From: Photobacterium sp. JCM 19050
GTDB taxonomy: Bacteria > Pseudomonadota > Gammaproteobacteria > Enterobacterales > Vibrionaceae
DNA: 64,000 nucleotides
Reading direction: 5' to 3'
Assembly (NCBI GenBank): GCA_001310455.1
Contig: BAXG01000014.1
Span: forward strand, 44,963-108,962
The notes below the pieces were generated by a model that ran no database searches, was not told the DNA's origin, and was given only the letters and a program-made list of their open reading frames with translations. The translations under genes were made by a program, and so were the position numbers. Of the stretch, positions 31,901-40,603 are shown one piece after another (the stretch's first letter is position 1; each line of letters opens with the position of its first letter).

Positions 31901-32980
31901 TTAATGCTCACCCGCCATACTTCTAAGAAAATCCAATTTCTGTCGCTCTTTTTCACTGGGAACGTAAGATTCTTGAGTAAGTTTGGATGTATCAATGCCC
32001 TGGATGTCAAATGATGTCTTTTTCGATAACCCAAAACCTCCTTTGTCTCCGGGGTAGCCAGACATCCTTTCCAACTGAATATCCTTAAGTTGGAATTCTG
32101 TTTCCTGTTCAGGCAAAACACTTCGATGGACTTTCAGGTACAAGAGTCCCGGTCCTTCATCAAGACGTTCCTTTGCATTCAATGCAGCAAAGGGAACACC
32201 TCCCTTCCGGTATATGTTTGCTCGCAACCTGTAAATCCCTTTTTCATAAATATCCACTGAAACCGGAATCAGATAGTCCGCACCGCTGGGCGTCGGTGAT
32301 TCTATGCCGGTTACTTCTCCGGAAGGTTTCAAATACTGAAAATCTGCCGTAAGAATATCGTTGCCCTCTTGAAAGCTGATATCTGCTTTTATTCTCAACG
32401 CATTTGGCCAATTCTCTTCGGGTTGAATAACAGCAAAGTTTTCAGATACCGAATCGCTGAATACCACGTCCCAACTATCGGTATCAATAACGCTGATGCT
32501 CATTCCATTGACGGCAAGCTCAGACTGAACTGACACTTCAATCGGTTCTGGATAAAAAAACCGATATTTTTCCAATACCAGCACAGCGGAAGATTCGCCG
32601 TCTAAAACTGGCATATTAACAATGCTGTAAGTATTTAACTGAAGGTAAGGGCTGTCTTTCCCTGTGATCGGCTGCGAGTAGTCAGGATAACGAAGAGATG
32701 TTTCATAAGCCTTTGCTATATCTCCCATTTTCTCAGCCAACGCTTCCGGTAATTCCTTTTCTTCATGCTCTTTAAGTGAAGACACACTACCATCTACCGC
32801 TGAAATATCAGAAGGTGGTTTCGTTACGGCAATAGAGCGAATCTGTCCTTCACCTGCATCAATGACTTCTTTCTTCTTATGCTGGTCAGAGCGTTCAAAA
32901 GCAATATCGTCAGGTAATATCCACCACAAGATCGGTGCGCCAACGAAAACCAGCGCTAGCAAAAGCAGTTTTCTGTTCAT
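31901..32980 (-). CDS. Uncharacterised membrane-anchored protein next to a lipase
   Basis: About 359 residues from ATG 32980 (AGGTGG upstream; an alternative GTG start is at 32989). One N-terminal hydrophobic segment (LLLLALVFVGAPILWWIL), then a hydrophilic, beta-rich, probably periplasmic region with no family I recognise. It lies 53 bases after the lipase gene on the same strand and is probably cotranscribed. A dedicated foldase or anchor for the lipase is possible by analogy with LipA-LipB pairs, but I do not see the lipase-chaperone signature. Confidence 0.65.
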   Translation of the reverse strand: MNRKLLLLALVFVGAPILWWILPDDIAFERSDQHKKKEVIDAGEGQIRSIAVTKPPSDISAVDGSVSSLKEHEEKELPEALAEKMGDIAKAYETSLRYPDYSQPITGKDSPYLQLNTYSIVNMPVLDGESSAVLVLEKYRFFYPEPIEVSVQSELAVNGMSISVIDTDSWDVVFSDSVSENFAVIQPEENWPNALRIKADISFQEGNDILTADFQYLKPSGEVTGIESPTPSGADYLIPVSVDIYEKGIYRLRANIYRKGGVPFAALNAKERLDEGPGLLYLKVHRSVLPEQETEFQLKDIQLERMSGYPGDKGGFGLSKKTSFDIQGIDTSKLTQESYVPSEKERQKLDFLRSMAGEH

Positions 32981-33033
32981 CATTTCCACCTGATAATAAG
33001 AGGAGGAACGAGCCTCCTCATGTGATGAGCTGA

Positions 33034-34086
33034 TTACGGGACCAATTCTGCAGCAAGTTCAGAAATAGTTTTATTTTCAGATCCTTTTACGTAGCGGTAA
33101 GTCCCCCAAGCGAGCCAAGACCACTCATCTTTGGTGTCAACATTCAGTTTGATGCCGTTTTTCATTGCCACAGAAGGTGCTGCAGCAGTGACAGTACCTT
33201 TCCAGACATTTCCGATAAGGCCGCCATGGCTGTAATCGTCACCCATCATCAGTGGGAAATGATTTGGCATAAATTGTGTAACAGCATCTGACTGACCTGA
33301 AACTTCTCCGTTAAAACCGACTTCGGAGGAGCAACTGCTATAAGAGCCTGCTTTGCTACTGCCACAGGAAGAATGAGCTGAAACCACACCATCATCGTTG
33401 CCTGGTAAAAACCCAGATGTCGCACTCCAAAAATCAGAACCATTACCTGCAAAACGAATACGAGGCACCCGGCCACTTGGTAAAGGAGCCAGCTGTCGCG
33501 CATTTTCAACTTTCAGATCATTGAGAACCCCAGTATTGTTTGCATCCGGGTATTCACCCAGCCACAGTGAAATCGCATATTGCATTGCACTGTTAAAACT
33601 GCCGCCCCCTTCAGAAACGTTAATCGCAACATCTGCCAATTCTGAGCCACCCCCCGCGCCGGCGAAATCAAACGTCGCGACAATATTCAGAGGTTTCAAT
33701 CCTGCACTATGCAGCCAGTTGTCCTGATTATCCAAGATATAACGGGCAACCAAATCGCCTGTTGAGTGCGTGACAAGGATACAGCCGTTGTTACAGGTGT
33801 TTTTTTCGGAGAGTTCTTTCAAAGCCGGCCAAAGGTAATCTGAAGAAATTTTACCGGTAATACGTTCCTGGGACGGCCAGTCAATGCGGGCGTCTGCTTT
33901 TGCAAGCCAAAAATCGCGCCAGTAATTAGCGCCGTCGGAGGATACAGTTTTAGAGTCGGGATGCGTTTGGAGTTGCCCCGCCTGAAAACCATGAATAAGA
34001 ACAATGGGATGATTTCCGAGCGCAGAAAAGGCTGAAAATGAGACAGTAAACAGAAGAAGAGTGAGAAATCGAGTTATGCGACCCAT
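33034..34086 (-). CDS. Secreted alpha/beta-hydrolase lipase
   Basis: 350 residues with a signal peptide (ITRFLTLLLFTVSFSAFS). The lipase core IVLIHGFQAG holds the oxyanion loop; the nucleophile serine is in the THSTGD elbow, a variant of GxSxG. Downstream are an aspartate candidate in the GNGSDF/GNDDG region and a histidine candidate in MGDDYSHGG. Several cysteine pairs suggest disulfides. GAGGG precedes ATG 34086; a TTG just upstream is an alternative. Substrate unknown. Confidence 0.85.
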   Translation of the reverse strand: MGRITRFLTLLLFTVSFSAFSALGNHPIVLIHGFQAGQLQTHPDSKTVSSDGANYWRDFWLAKADARIDWPSQERITGKISSDYLWPALKELSEKNTCNNGCILVTHSTGDLVARYILDNQDNWLHSAGLKPLNIVATFDFAGAGGGSELADVAINVSEGGGSFNSAMQYAISLWLGEYPDANNTGVLNDLKVENARQLAPLPSGRVPRIRFAGNGSDFWSATSGFLPGNDDGVVSAHSSCGSSKAGSYSSCSSEVGFNGEVSGQSDAVTQFMPNHFPLMMGDDYSHGGLIGNVWKGTVTAAAPSVAMKNGIKLNVDTKDEWSWLAWGTYRYVKGSENKTISELAAELVP

Positions 34087-34283
34087 CAATAAAATGCCCT
34101 CAAAACAAAAAGAGGCGCTATGTTAAAGATGTGTGTCTGTCAGTACAAATAGAGTTTGAACGATTATCCCGGAATGGGAACTGGTTGGACCTGGATGCTG
34201 TGCAAACGGTGATTGCGGTACTCACGCCTAAGTAAAACAGCCTTTCCACCTCACCCTGTTGACCAAACAACACCAAGAAAGAA

Positions 34284-34308
34284 ATGCCAGCAGCGAGCTA
34301 ACTGGCAT
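34284..34308 (-). terminator. Hairpin downstream of the porin gene
   Basis: ATGCCAG and CTGGCAT arms, followed on the minus strand by TTTCTTTC. It fits the end of the porin transcript. The rest of 34090-34400 contains no gene. Confidence 0.6.
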
Positions 34309-34400
34309 CTCCCCTTTTAAGGGAAAAATCTGAACTTTCTACCGCGTAGTTCCCAGTCCAGATAAATTCTGGGCGAAAAGGCTGTGGAAACTAGCTTAGA

Positions 34401-35363
34401 TTAGAAGGTGAACTTAGCACCCAGTTTAATCTTGTCTGAATCGACAGTTTTGCCAGACTCTTCGAGTTCACCAGTCTGGTAAACACCGAATACAGAGAAC
34501 TGGCTGGTTACTGCGTAAGTCGCACCTGCGTAAACAGTTTGCGCTTCAACCTGACCTTTTTTCTCGGTATCAGCATCTGCTTTCTGTGCAGAAGCAAACA
34601 GAGTAGTATCACCCATTACATACTTCAGGCTCAGAGCGTAAGTTTTACCGTCGTTTTTACCAAACTTGTCATCCAAATCAATTGAATTTTCGTTTGCAGA
34701 CAGGCTACCTACATTTTCAAAGTTGATGTAACCAGCAGAAACAGTTACGTCGCCAAAAGAAACGTCTGCAGCAACACCAACAGTGTTTGCGTCATCACCG
34801 TCAGAACCGTAAGCAACACCTACGTTGTAGCTGTCACCAGAATAATTCAAAGAAGTTGCGTAAGCAGAATCTTTCTTGGAATCTTTTTGAGTTGCGTAGT
34901 TGGCAGAGAATGCTACGTCGCCAAATGATTTTTCGTAACGAACACCGTTGTCGTCAACACCGCCCTGGCTAACTGCATACAGGCTGTCACCTTCACCAAC
35001 TTTGGCTTTTTCGGTTACGCCGAAAGAGTTACCAGTTGCGCCCAGAGTCAGCTTACCGAAATCACCTGAACCATAGATTTTTACATCTTGGAATACATCG
35101 GAATCGTCTTTAACGTCAAAGCTTGCACCCAGTTCAACTGCATCAGTCAGTTGGTGAGTCGCGCTTACGCTAAGTTTTGCGCTTGTAGATACTGCAAGAT
35201 TTTCATCTTTTGAATTGTCGCTGGTGCTGATGTTAGCGCCAGTTGCTTTAACTTCACCAGACAGAGATACAGTTGCTGCATCGCTGCTGTATACTTCGCC
35301 TGCCACAGCTGTGCCTGAAGCAAATACCGCTGCTACTGCTAATCCAAGAAGCTTCTTGTTCAT
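34401..35363 (-). CDS. Outer-membrane trimeric porin, OmpU/OmpL type
   Basis: 320 residues. The signal peptide MNKKLLGLAVAAVFASGTAVA fixes the start at 35363 (GAGGAAAATAGCA upstream); the frame's earlier ATG at 35420 is not used. Repeated amphipathic beta-strands, DFGKLTLGATGNSFG and a final LGAKFTF with C-terminal Phe show a 16-strand general porin of Vibrionaceae type. The upstream region is unusually long and AT-rich. The frame is intact. Confidence 0.93.
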   Translation of the reverse strand: MNKKLLGLAVAAVFASGTAVAGEVYSSDAATVSLSGEVKATGANISTSDNSKDENLAVSTSAKLSVSATHQLTDAVELGASFDVKDDSDVFQDVKIYGSGDFGKLTLGATGNSFGVTEKAKVGEGDSLYAVSQGGVDDNGVRYEKSFGDVAFSANYATQKDSKKDSAYATSLNYSGDSYNVGVAYGSDGDDANTVGVAADVSFGDVTVSAGYINFENVGSLSANENSIDLDDKFGKNDGKTYALSLKYVMGDTTLFASAQKADADTEKKGQVEAQTVYAGATYAVTSQFSVFGVYQTGELEESGKTVDSDKIKLGAKFTF

Positions 35364-36332
35364 TGCTATTTTCCTCAGTTTTTTATAATTACACGTCGTA
35401 CACGATAGAGCTGTGCTCAATCGAATCTAAAATCCAAATAACGTAAGTTCGCATCCATGCTATGCAATAGAACAGTCAATAATCTGATTGCTTAAGCAGT
35501 CTCAAACCTAAAATGAATTACGTTCTCGCAAAACAATTCTCAAAATGCAAATAAAACAGAATTGCTTTGCAAATAATTGCATTTTGCATGTGAAACATAA
35601 TTGCAAGATGCATATTGTGGATATCAAATTTAAATAAGTGATTATTTTATATCAACATGAAAAACAGTTTCATTTTCAGTTTTTTGATCTAGATTTGATT
35701 ATTTTTCATAATACAAATATAAATAAACTAATTTATAACCATTAAAATCAATATGTTATATTCGATATGGAATAAAAATATACAACGGGATAAATTTAGT
35801 AAAAAGAATTAGAAATCGCAGAAAACAAATTCCATACATCCATGACCAATTATATTTCATTGAAATGCAACAATTATCATTAAAAAGAATCACTAGAAAT
35901 TGGACATACCCGTCATCAAACAAGCGTTTAGGTGAACCAATTTACCCCTGCAAAATCAACAGACAAAATAACAAGAAACAAATACACGATTAATGTGTGA
36001 TGATTGGAATTTTTAAAATATCATTCCAAAATTGTATTAGGATAAATACATTAAATGGGAATGCTGTTTCACATGAAAACATGGAATAGAAACAGTATTG
36101 ACTGGTCGACATTGCATTTTTTAATCGAATTAAACCCAGAAATTCACAACACCAAAGACCAAAAAATCAAACATTGCTTCAATGTCAATACTAAAGTTAT
36201 CCGTTCAATTCTGGAAATAGACTGTATATTATCCAGACAATAAAACTTGTTTTTTCTTCGTTTACTCTTCTCGTTTTTAACAAAAACGCCAGTTTCTCGG
36301 GCGTCTATAATTCGATTCAGGAGGGAATTTGT
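35364..36332. other. Long AT-rich region upstream of the porin, with a cluster of TGCA words
   Basis: About 970 bases with no supported gene; a 62-codon frame at 36055-36243 looks spurious. Between 35545 and 35612 the word TGCA occurs six times inside longer TTGCAAAT, ATGCAAAT and ATTGCAT-like words, on an otherwise AT-rich background. This looks like a multi-site regulatory region of the porin promoter. Confidence 0.45.
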
Positions 36333-36798
36333 ATGGATAGATACATCTTAAAACGTACAGAAATCGAAGCATTTGAGTGTGTGCAGAAAACACATTTCCT
36401 AAACAATAATGCGTAGAGAGTGAATAAATCGTTGGGTGATCTCACCGGCATTAGGGGGTTTGGCTTTCACCTTGTCGAAATTGAGCCCGGCAGAGAATCG
36501 ACTGAATTTCATGTTCACCACTATGAAGACGAGTGCGTTTATATACCCAAGCCATCTCAAGATACAGGTTTCAGCGAGAGTTGATTTTATCGGCTACCGT
36601 GCCGGCGGAGCAGCACATACAATGGTTAACACAGGCGACAAGATACTGAAGTGCGTTGTGGTGGGACAACGCTTGGCACATGACGTGGGCGATTATCCCA
36701 GAAAAGGAAAGCGTATCTTCCGAAATGACGGGATGACCTGGGATTTGGTGGCAACTGATGCTCTGGAGCATCCAGGTTCCAGCGCGGGAACAAAGTAA
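36333..36798 (+). pseudogene. Cupin-domain protein gene broken by a nonsense codon and a repeat insertion
   Basis: The start ATG 36333 follows a GGAGG RBS. The first 27 codons (MDRYILKRTEIEAFECVQKT...NNNA) are followed by an in-frame TAG at 36414, where related cupins have Gln. The frame then resumes (RVNKSLGDLTGIRGFGFHLVEIEPGR...HHYEDECVY). At 36542 the reading breaks into a copy of the dispersed repeat, and DFIGYRAGG...VNTGD...VVVGQRLAHDVGDYPR resumes after it. About 20 residues of the barrel expected between ECVY and DFIGY are absent. The nonsense codon cannot be an indel error, and the repeat is a real insertion, so this is a true pseudogene. The original function is unknown beyond a cupin fold. 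Confidence 0.85.
36542..36579. repeat. Dispersed repeat copy (TATACCCAAGCCATCTC type) inside the cupin gene
   Basis: Begins TATACCCAAGCCATCTCAAG and ends near GGTTTCAGCGAGA. It shares its first 15-18 bases with the copies at 45740, 49227, 50850 and 63980. Here it replaces part of the cupin barrel. Confidence 0.75.
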
Positions 36799-36870
36799 AA
36801 CTAATCATCGAACACCTTAGAAAACGCCACTTCATGAGTGGCGTTTGTTTTACATTCTAACCTTCACGAC

Positions 36871-37448
36871 TTACTCAAAAGCAATTCGCTTGTGCGCAAT
36901 TCCCGTATGGCAGTCGATGCAAGTTTCCCCTCGTTGATCCATCATTTCATGATTCAATCGCGCTCGTTGAGGCTGACTTTCCAGCACAAAGTTGCTTCCA
37001 GTGTGACAATGACGACAATTCGCTGAGTTATCAGCAATCATGTCGTTCCATACCTTTTCAGCGAGCCTCGGGCGCTCCTGTTCAAAATTCTCTTTGGTGA
37101 TCCTCCCCACCAGCATGTAGTAGATATCAGCGGTCGCGGTGATCTTTACCCTCATCTTGTTGATGAAGTCATGCGGTACATGGCAATCAGCACAGGTTGC
37201 GTGTATTTCATCAGCATTCACATAGTGGCTGATGCCTTGTACTCCTGAACAATAGTGTCCATTTTCAGATGGCAACTAAAGCAGAAGGCGTTTTGGTTGG
37301 ATGCCACCATCACGCCCTGGAATGCCGCAATACCCAGAATCACCAAAACAATTCCGATAGGCACTCCAAGCCAAAGTGGCTTTTTCAGCCAACGCCAAAG
37401 CCGTTGCATTCTGGAAAGTGTCTGATTGCCGGATTGCTCTTCCCCCAT
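36871..37448 (-). CDS. NapC/NirT-family tetraheme cytochrome c, quinol dehydrogenase partner of the octaheme protein, one frameshift
   Basis: About 192 codons. One membrane anchor (PLWLGVPIGIVLVILGIAAF) is followed by four CxxCH heme motifs in order: CFSCH, CADCH, CRHCH and CIDCH. RBS GAGGAGG sits just before ATG 37448. The frame breaks near 37240 between heme 1 and heme 2; the family reads through. It lies 52 bases after the octaheme gene, with a hairpin between. It should pass electrons from menaquinol or ubiquinol to the octaheme enzyme, like HaoC or NrfH. Confidence 0.85.
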
Positions 37449-37462
37449 GATTCCTCCTCAGG

Positions 37463-37490
37463 GTGCCGGGCTATCCACGTAGCCCGGCAC
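37463..37490 (-). other. Hairpin between the octaheme and tetraheme cytochrome genes
   Basis: GTGCCGGGCT and AGCCCGGCAC make a perfect ten-pair stem with an eight-base loop, directly before the RBS of the tetraheme gene. It lacks a T-run, so it may protect the upstream mRNA or set the ratio of the two proteins. Confidence 0.6.
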
Positions 37491-37500
37491 AATCCAGTGA

Positions 37501-38968
37501 TCAATTATTCTCATCCAGATAGCGGGCCTTGAATGCAGCCTGAGCCTCTTTCCTCGCTTTTTTCACATCGTCGGGTTCGTTACCGCTGAACCAGGCATGT
37601 TCAGGCCTTGCCAGAATTTCGTCCAACAGCGCCGTCGCTTTCTCTGCGCCCTCGTGGTTACCGTTCTGTTCGGCTTTTTCAACCAGTTCACGGTATTGAG
37701 GTACCATTTCGATGTAAAAACGCTCAGCGACTTCATACATACCGTGCCACTGCACATAGTCAGGTGCCTGCATCGCTGCCCCGTGACGAGCTCGCCGTCC
37801 CTCATGGTGCCAAAGGTAGAACCACGTCCACTCTATTTCCTCGTCAAAGCCCGTATCCGTAATCATCCCCTGCTCTCTCAGCATGCCCATCATGGCTTTA
37901 CCGGGACGGGCAAACTTGTCGTTATAAAGCACCACCAGAGAATCAAACTGAGTATAGAAATTGTCGATCATGGACTTGGTATGGCACGCCTGGCAGACGT
38001 TTTTCATGTCCGCTCGCCGGTCTTCCCAAGACTTGGTTTCCTTACCCAGCGCTTTTTCTTTAGCATCAATCTTTTCAGAAATGGCAGGACGCAATGTCCA
38101 GGAGATGCGGTTGCCGACATCGTGGGTAACGGGTAATTCCCGGGTTGCAGACATGTGGCAAGTCGCGCAGGTTGGTGCTGCATCGTAATCTTCACCCACA
38201 ATCCACTTGGATGAGTCCAGATTCATCCTGTCTACGTGGGCAAAAAAGTTGATGCCATGTTTGGACTCCTCATAGATCTCCTTTTGTGGGTGATCCGGCC
38301 CCAGGTGACATTTACCACATGCTTCAGGACGCCTTGCCTGCACCATCTCAAACTCATGGCGCTGATGGCAGGCACTGCATGCCCCCAGTGATCCATCCGG
38401 ATTAATCCGGCCAATACCGGTATTGGGCCATGTTGCCGGATCCAGATCCCCATTAGGGAGCACTTTCACCTCCGCACCATGACACTGCCAACACCCGTTT
38501 ACCGCAGCGGGGGATTGACCGTTTAACGTAAGCGCCCCTTCTACAACCTCAGCCAGGAAATTATCCAGTGAACCGATAATCTGCCGGCTTTGGCATGATG
38601 GCTGGAAGAGAATTCTTCTACCTCCTGACTGTGGCAAGAACCACAATCTTTCGGCGAAACAATAACGGCGATGTTGTAACCTTCATGCTCAATGGCATCA
38701 GGCTCGGTCGGTGACGCTTGGTGGCATTCATAACATCCCACATTTGCGCCATAGTGTTTTGAACGCCCCCACTGGGTATAGATAGAAGGATTTTTGTCTT
38801 TATGGCAGGCAGCACACTCCTTGCTTTCTTCGCTGAGTTGTTTAAAGGGTTTCATCACCAGTGCTTTGGGGGAGCTGCCGCTGTACCTGAATACACAAAC
38901 AGCATTCCTAAGACCAGAAACATGGTGACGCCGACTGTTTTTATTTTCGTCAACAATCCTGAGTTCAT
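37501..38968 (-). CDS. Octaheme cytochrome c of the hydroxylamine oxidoreductase (HAO) family, two frameshifts
   Basis: About 489 codons. The start ATG 38968 gives MNSGLLTKIKTVGVTMFLVL with a signal or anchor helix. The frame changes near 38880 and 38590. Eight CxxCH motifs follow in order: CAACH, CYECH, CGSCH, CWQCH, CSACH, CGKCH, CATCH, CQACH. The C-terminal part has WFYLWHHEGRRARHGAAM and the QWHGMYEVAERFY region of HAO-type octahemes. Paired with a NapC/NirT protein it resembles the epsilonproteobacterial HaoA-HaoC module, thought to reduce nitrite or hydroxylamine rather than oxidise hydroxylamine. Whether the crosslinking tyrosine of ammonia oxidisers is present needs alignment. Periplasmic. 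Confidence 0.85.
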
Positions 38969-39512
38969 CGCGAACCTCGCTCACATTGCCGCGGTACATT
39001 GCCACGCCTTTGTTGTGTGAATGTTGACTGCTTTACTTTCTCTCGTTAACTGTATTTGCCTTCCGTATTAACCACAATATCAATAGATGTAATCTGAGAG
39101 CATCATTACAAGCCGGGCACCACTGATAGTCAGCCATTCCAATTATTGATATGGATATCTAATATTCACAACACAAATACCTAATCTGGTACTATGCTCA
39201 ACCCGTTGGTTTATCTGGACGCTAAAAAGCACAATCGCAAAAGGACTCGCCGTAAAACCTGTGCTTACCGGATGTCCGTTTTTGGCGCCTTGTATCTTGC
39301 CCTCGGCGAGCTAACCGGGTTATTTAACATCAACGTGACAGGTCCCCCCGGAACATTAGCCAAAGCCCATTGCCTGCTCTTCCCGGAGTATTTCTTTCTG
39401 ATTTCAGTTCTGGTTTTAGATTTTTCCGGTTCAGGAAGTGGCATTGATACAAACAGCCTCTTGGCAACTCGTTACACTGACCCAGCAATAATAACAACAT
39501 CAAGGAAACAAC
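38969..39512. other. Region between the octaheme cytochrome and marC
   Basis: About 540 bases. It contains the presumed promoter of the octaheme operon and of marC. FNR-like half-sites (TTGAT near 39145 and ATCAA near 39079) are present, but no complete TTGAT-N4-ATCAA. A 108-codon frame at 39194-39520 is not supported (see rejected list). Confidence 0.35.
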
Positions 39513-40145
39513 ATGCTTGATATCTTTACCGTCGCCGCCACCGTGTTCATGGGCTTTTTTGCCATTATGAATCCTATCGCCAATACGGCCGTTTTTGTGG
39601 GAATGGCTGGCGACATGGACCATCTATCCCAACGAACGACTGCCATTAAGGCGGTGCTGACAGCCTTTTTCATCGTCGCGTTTTTCTGCCTGCTGGGAAA
39701 AGCCATTTTTAACCTTTTTGGAATTACCCTCCCTGCCCTGCGCTTGTCTGGCGGCATCCTTGTTTTCCTTGTGGGATATCACATGCTTCAGGGGAACAGT
39801 TCAAAAATGCATTCAGACAAAACAGAGCAGCAAAAAGACTCAGACGATATTGCGATCTCTCCCCTTGCGATCCCCATTCTGGCCGGCCCGGGAACCATTG
39901 CCACAGCAATGAACTATTCAGCTGCTGGCGGAATCGGCAATATCCTTGTGACCATAGCCGCCTTTGCGCTTTTGTGTGTTATTACGCTTATCTGTTTTTT
40001 GCTCGGTAAGCGGCTCATTGGATTTATAGGGGTTGCTGGCCTTGGCATTATCACCCGTCTGATGGGGCTAATCCTGACGGTCATCGGCATGCAGATGGGC
40101 ATCCAGGGCGCGCATGACGCTTATCAATTGTTCGATAAATGGTGA
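39513..40145 (+). CDS. MarC-family inner-membrane protein
   Basis: 210 residues, about six membrane helices, and the family motifs MNPIANTAVFVGM and LAIPILAGPGTIATAM. RBS AAGGA precedes the ATG. MarC proteins (UPF0056) have no settled function despite the multiple-antibiotic-resistance name. Followed by two tRNA genes. Confidence 0.93.
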   Translation: MLDIFTVAATVFMGFFAIMNPIANTAVFVGMAGDMDHLSQRTTAIKAVLTAFFIVAFFCLLGKAIFNLFGITLPALRLSGGILVFLVGYHMLQGNSSKMHSDKTEQQKDSDDIAISPLAIPILAGPGTIATAMNYSAAGGIGNILVTIAAFALLCVITLICFLLGKRLIGFIGVAGLGIITRLMGLILTVIGMQMGIQGAHDAYQLFDKW

Positions 40146-40239
40146 AAATGGTGACACAATCGCCAAACAGTTCACGGGCACAGGATTTTCGCTTGCAACG
40201 GTTTGGCACTGCCGCTAATATCCCCGGCGTCAACACGAT

Positions 40240-40316
40240 GCGTCCGTAGCTCAGTTGGTTAGAGCACCACCTTGACATGGTGGGGGTCGGTAGTTCGAGT
40301 CTACTCGGACGCACCA
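40240..40316 (+). tRNA. tRNA-Val, anticodon GAC
   Basis: A 77-base cloverleaf with encoded CCA. The acceptor GCGTCCG pairs with CGGACGC, the D-arm is normal, the anticodon loop TTGACAT puts GAC at 40274-40276, and the T-arm is TTCGAGT. Nearly identical, from memory, to E. coli tRNA-Val(GAC). Confidence 0.98.
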
Positions 40317-40336
40317 TTCAAAATGTGTTCGATATT

Positions 40337-40413
40337 GCGTCTGTAACTCAGTTGGTTAGAGTGTCACCTTGACATGGTGGAAGTCGGTGGTTCGAGTCCA
40401 CTCAGACGCACCA
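40337..40413 (+). tRNA. tRNA-Val, anticodon GAC, divergent copy
   Basis: A 77-base cloverleaf with CCA; the anticodon GAC is at 40371-40373. Compared with the copy 20 bases upstream it differs at several places, but the changes are paired: acceptor GCGTCTG/CAGACGC, and D-stem ACTC/GAGT instead of GCTC/GAGC. The anticodon stem ends in a T-G pair. The fold stays intact, so it is probably functional. Confidence 0.95.
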
Positions 40414-40422
40414 AATTCCTTA

Positions 40423-40447
40423 CAAAGCCCGCTTATTGCGGGCTTTG
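40423..40447 (+). terminator. Terminator after the tRNA-Val pair
   Basis: CAAAGCCCGC-TTATT-GCGGGCTTTG, with TTG following; the stem is perfect and the T-run is short. Confidence 0.8.
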
Positions 40448-40603
40448 TTGTATCTGGCAACATCCTCCCCGCTTATTCTTTTCGCAGCTCTGTCTCGAAG
40501 CGGTTGTATTTTCAGCAATCAGCGCAAACGTTTGCTCTTTTCCTTTACCCGACGGAATTCCCTTGTATGATAGCCGCGATTTTCCCCTACCTAAGGACAG
40601 ACA

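Noticed and set aside
36055..36243. 62-codon frame upstream of the cupin gene
   Set aside because: AT-rich, no RBS, no similarity to a known family.
39070..39165. Complete FNR site upstream of the octaheme operon
   Set aside because: Only half-sites are present (TTGAT or ATCAA), with poor second halves.
39194..39520. 108-codon frame before marC
   Set aside because: No RBS and no family; it runs into the marC start. A hydrophobic stretch could be chance.
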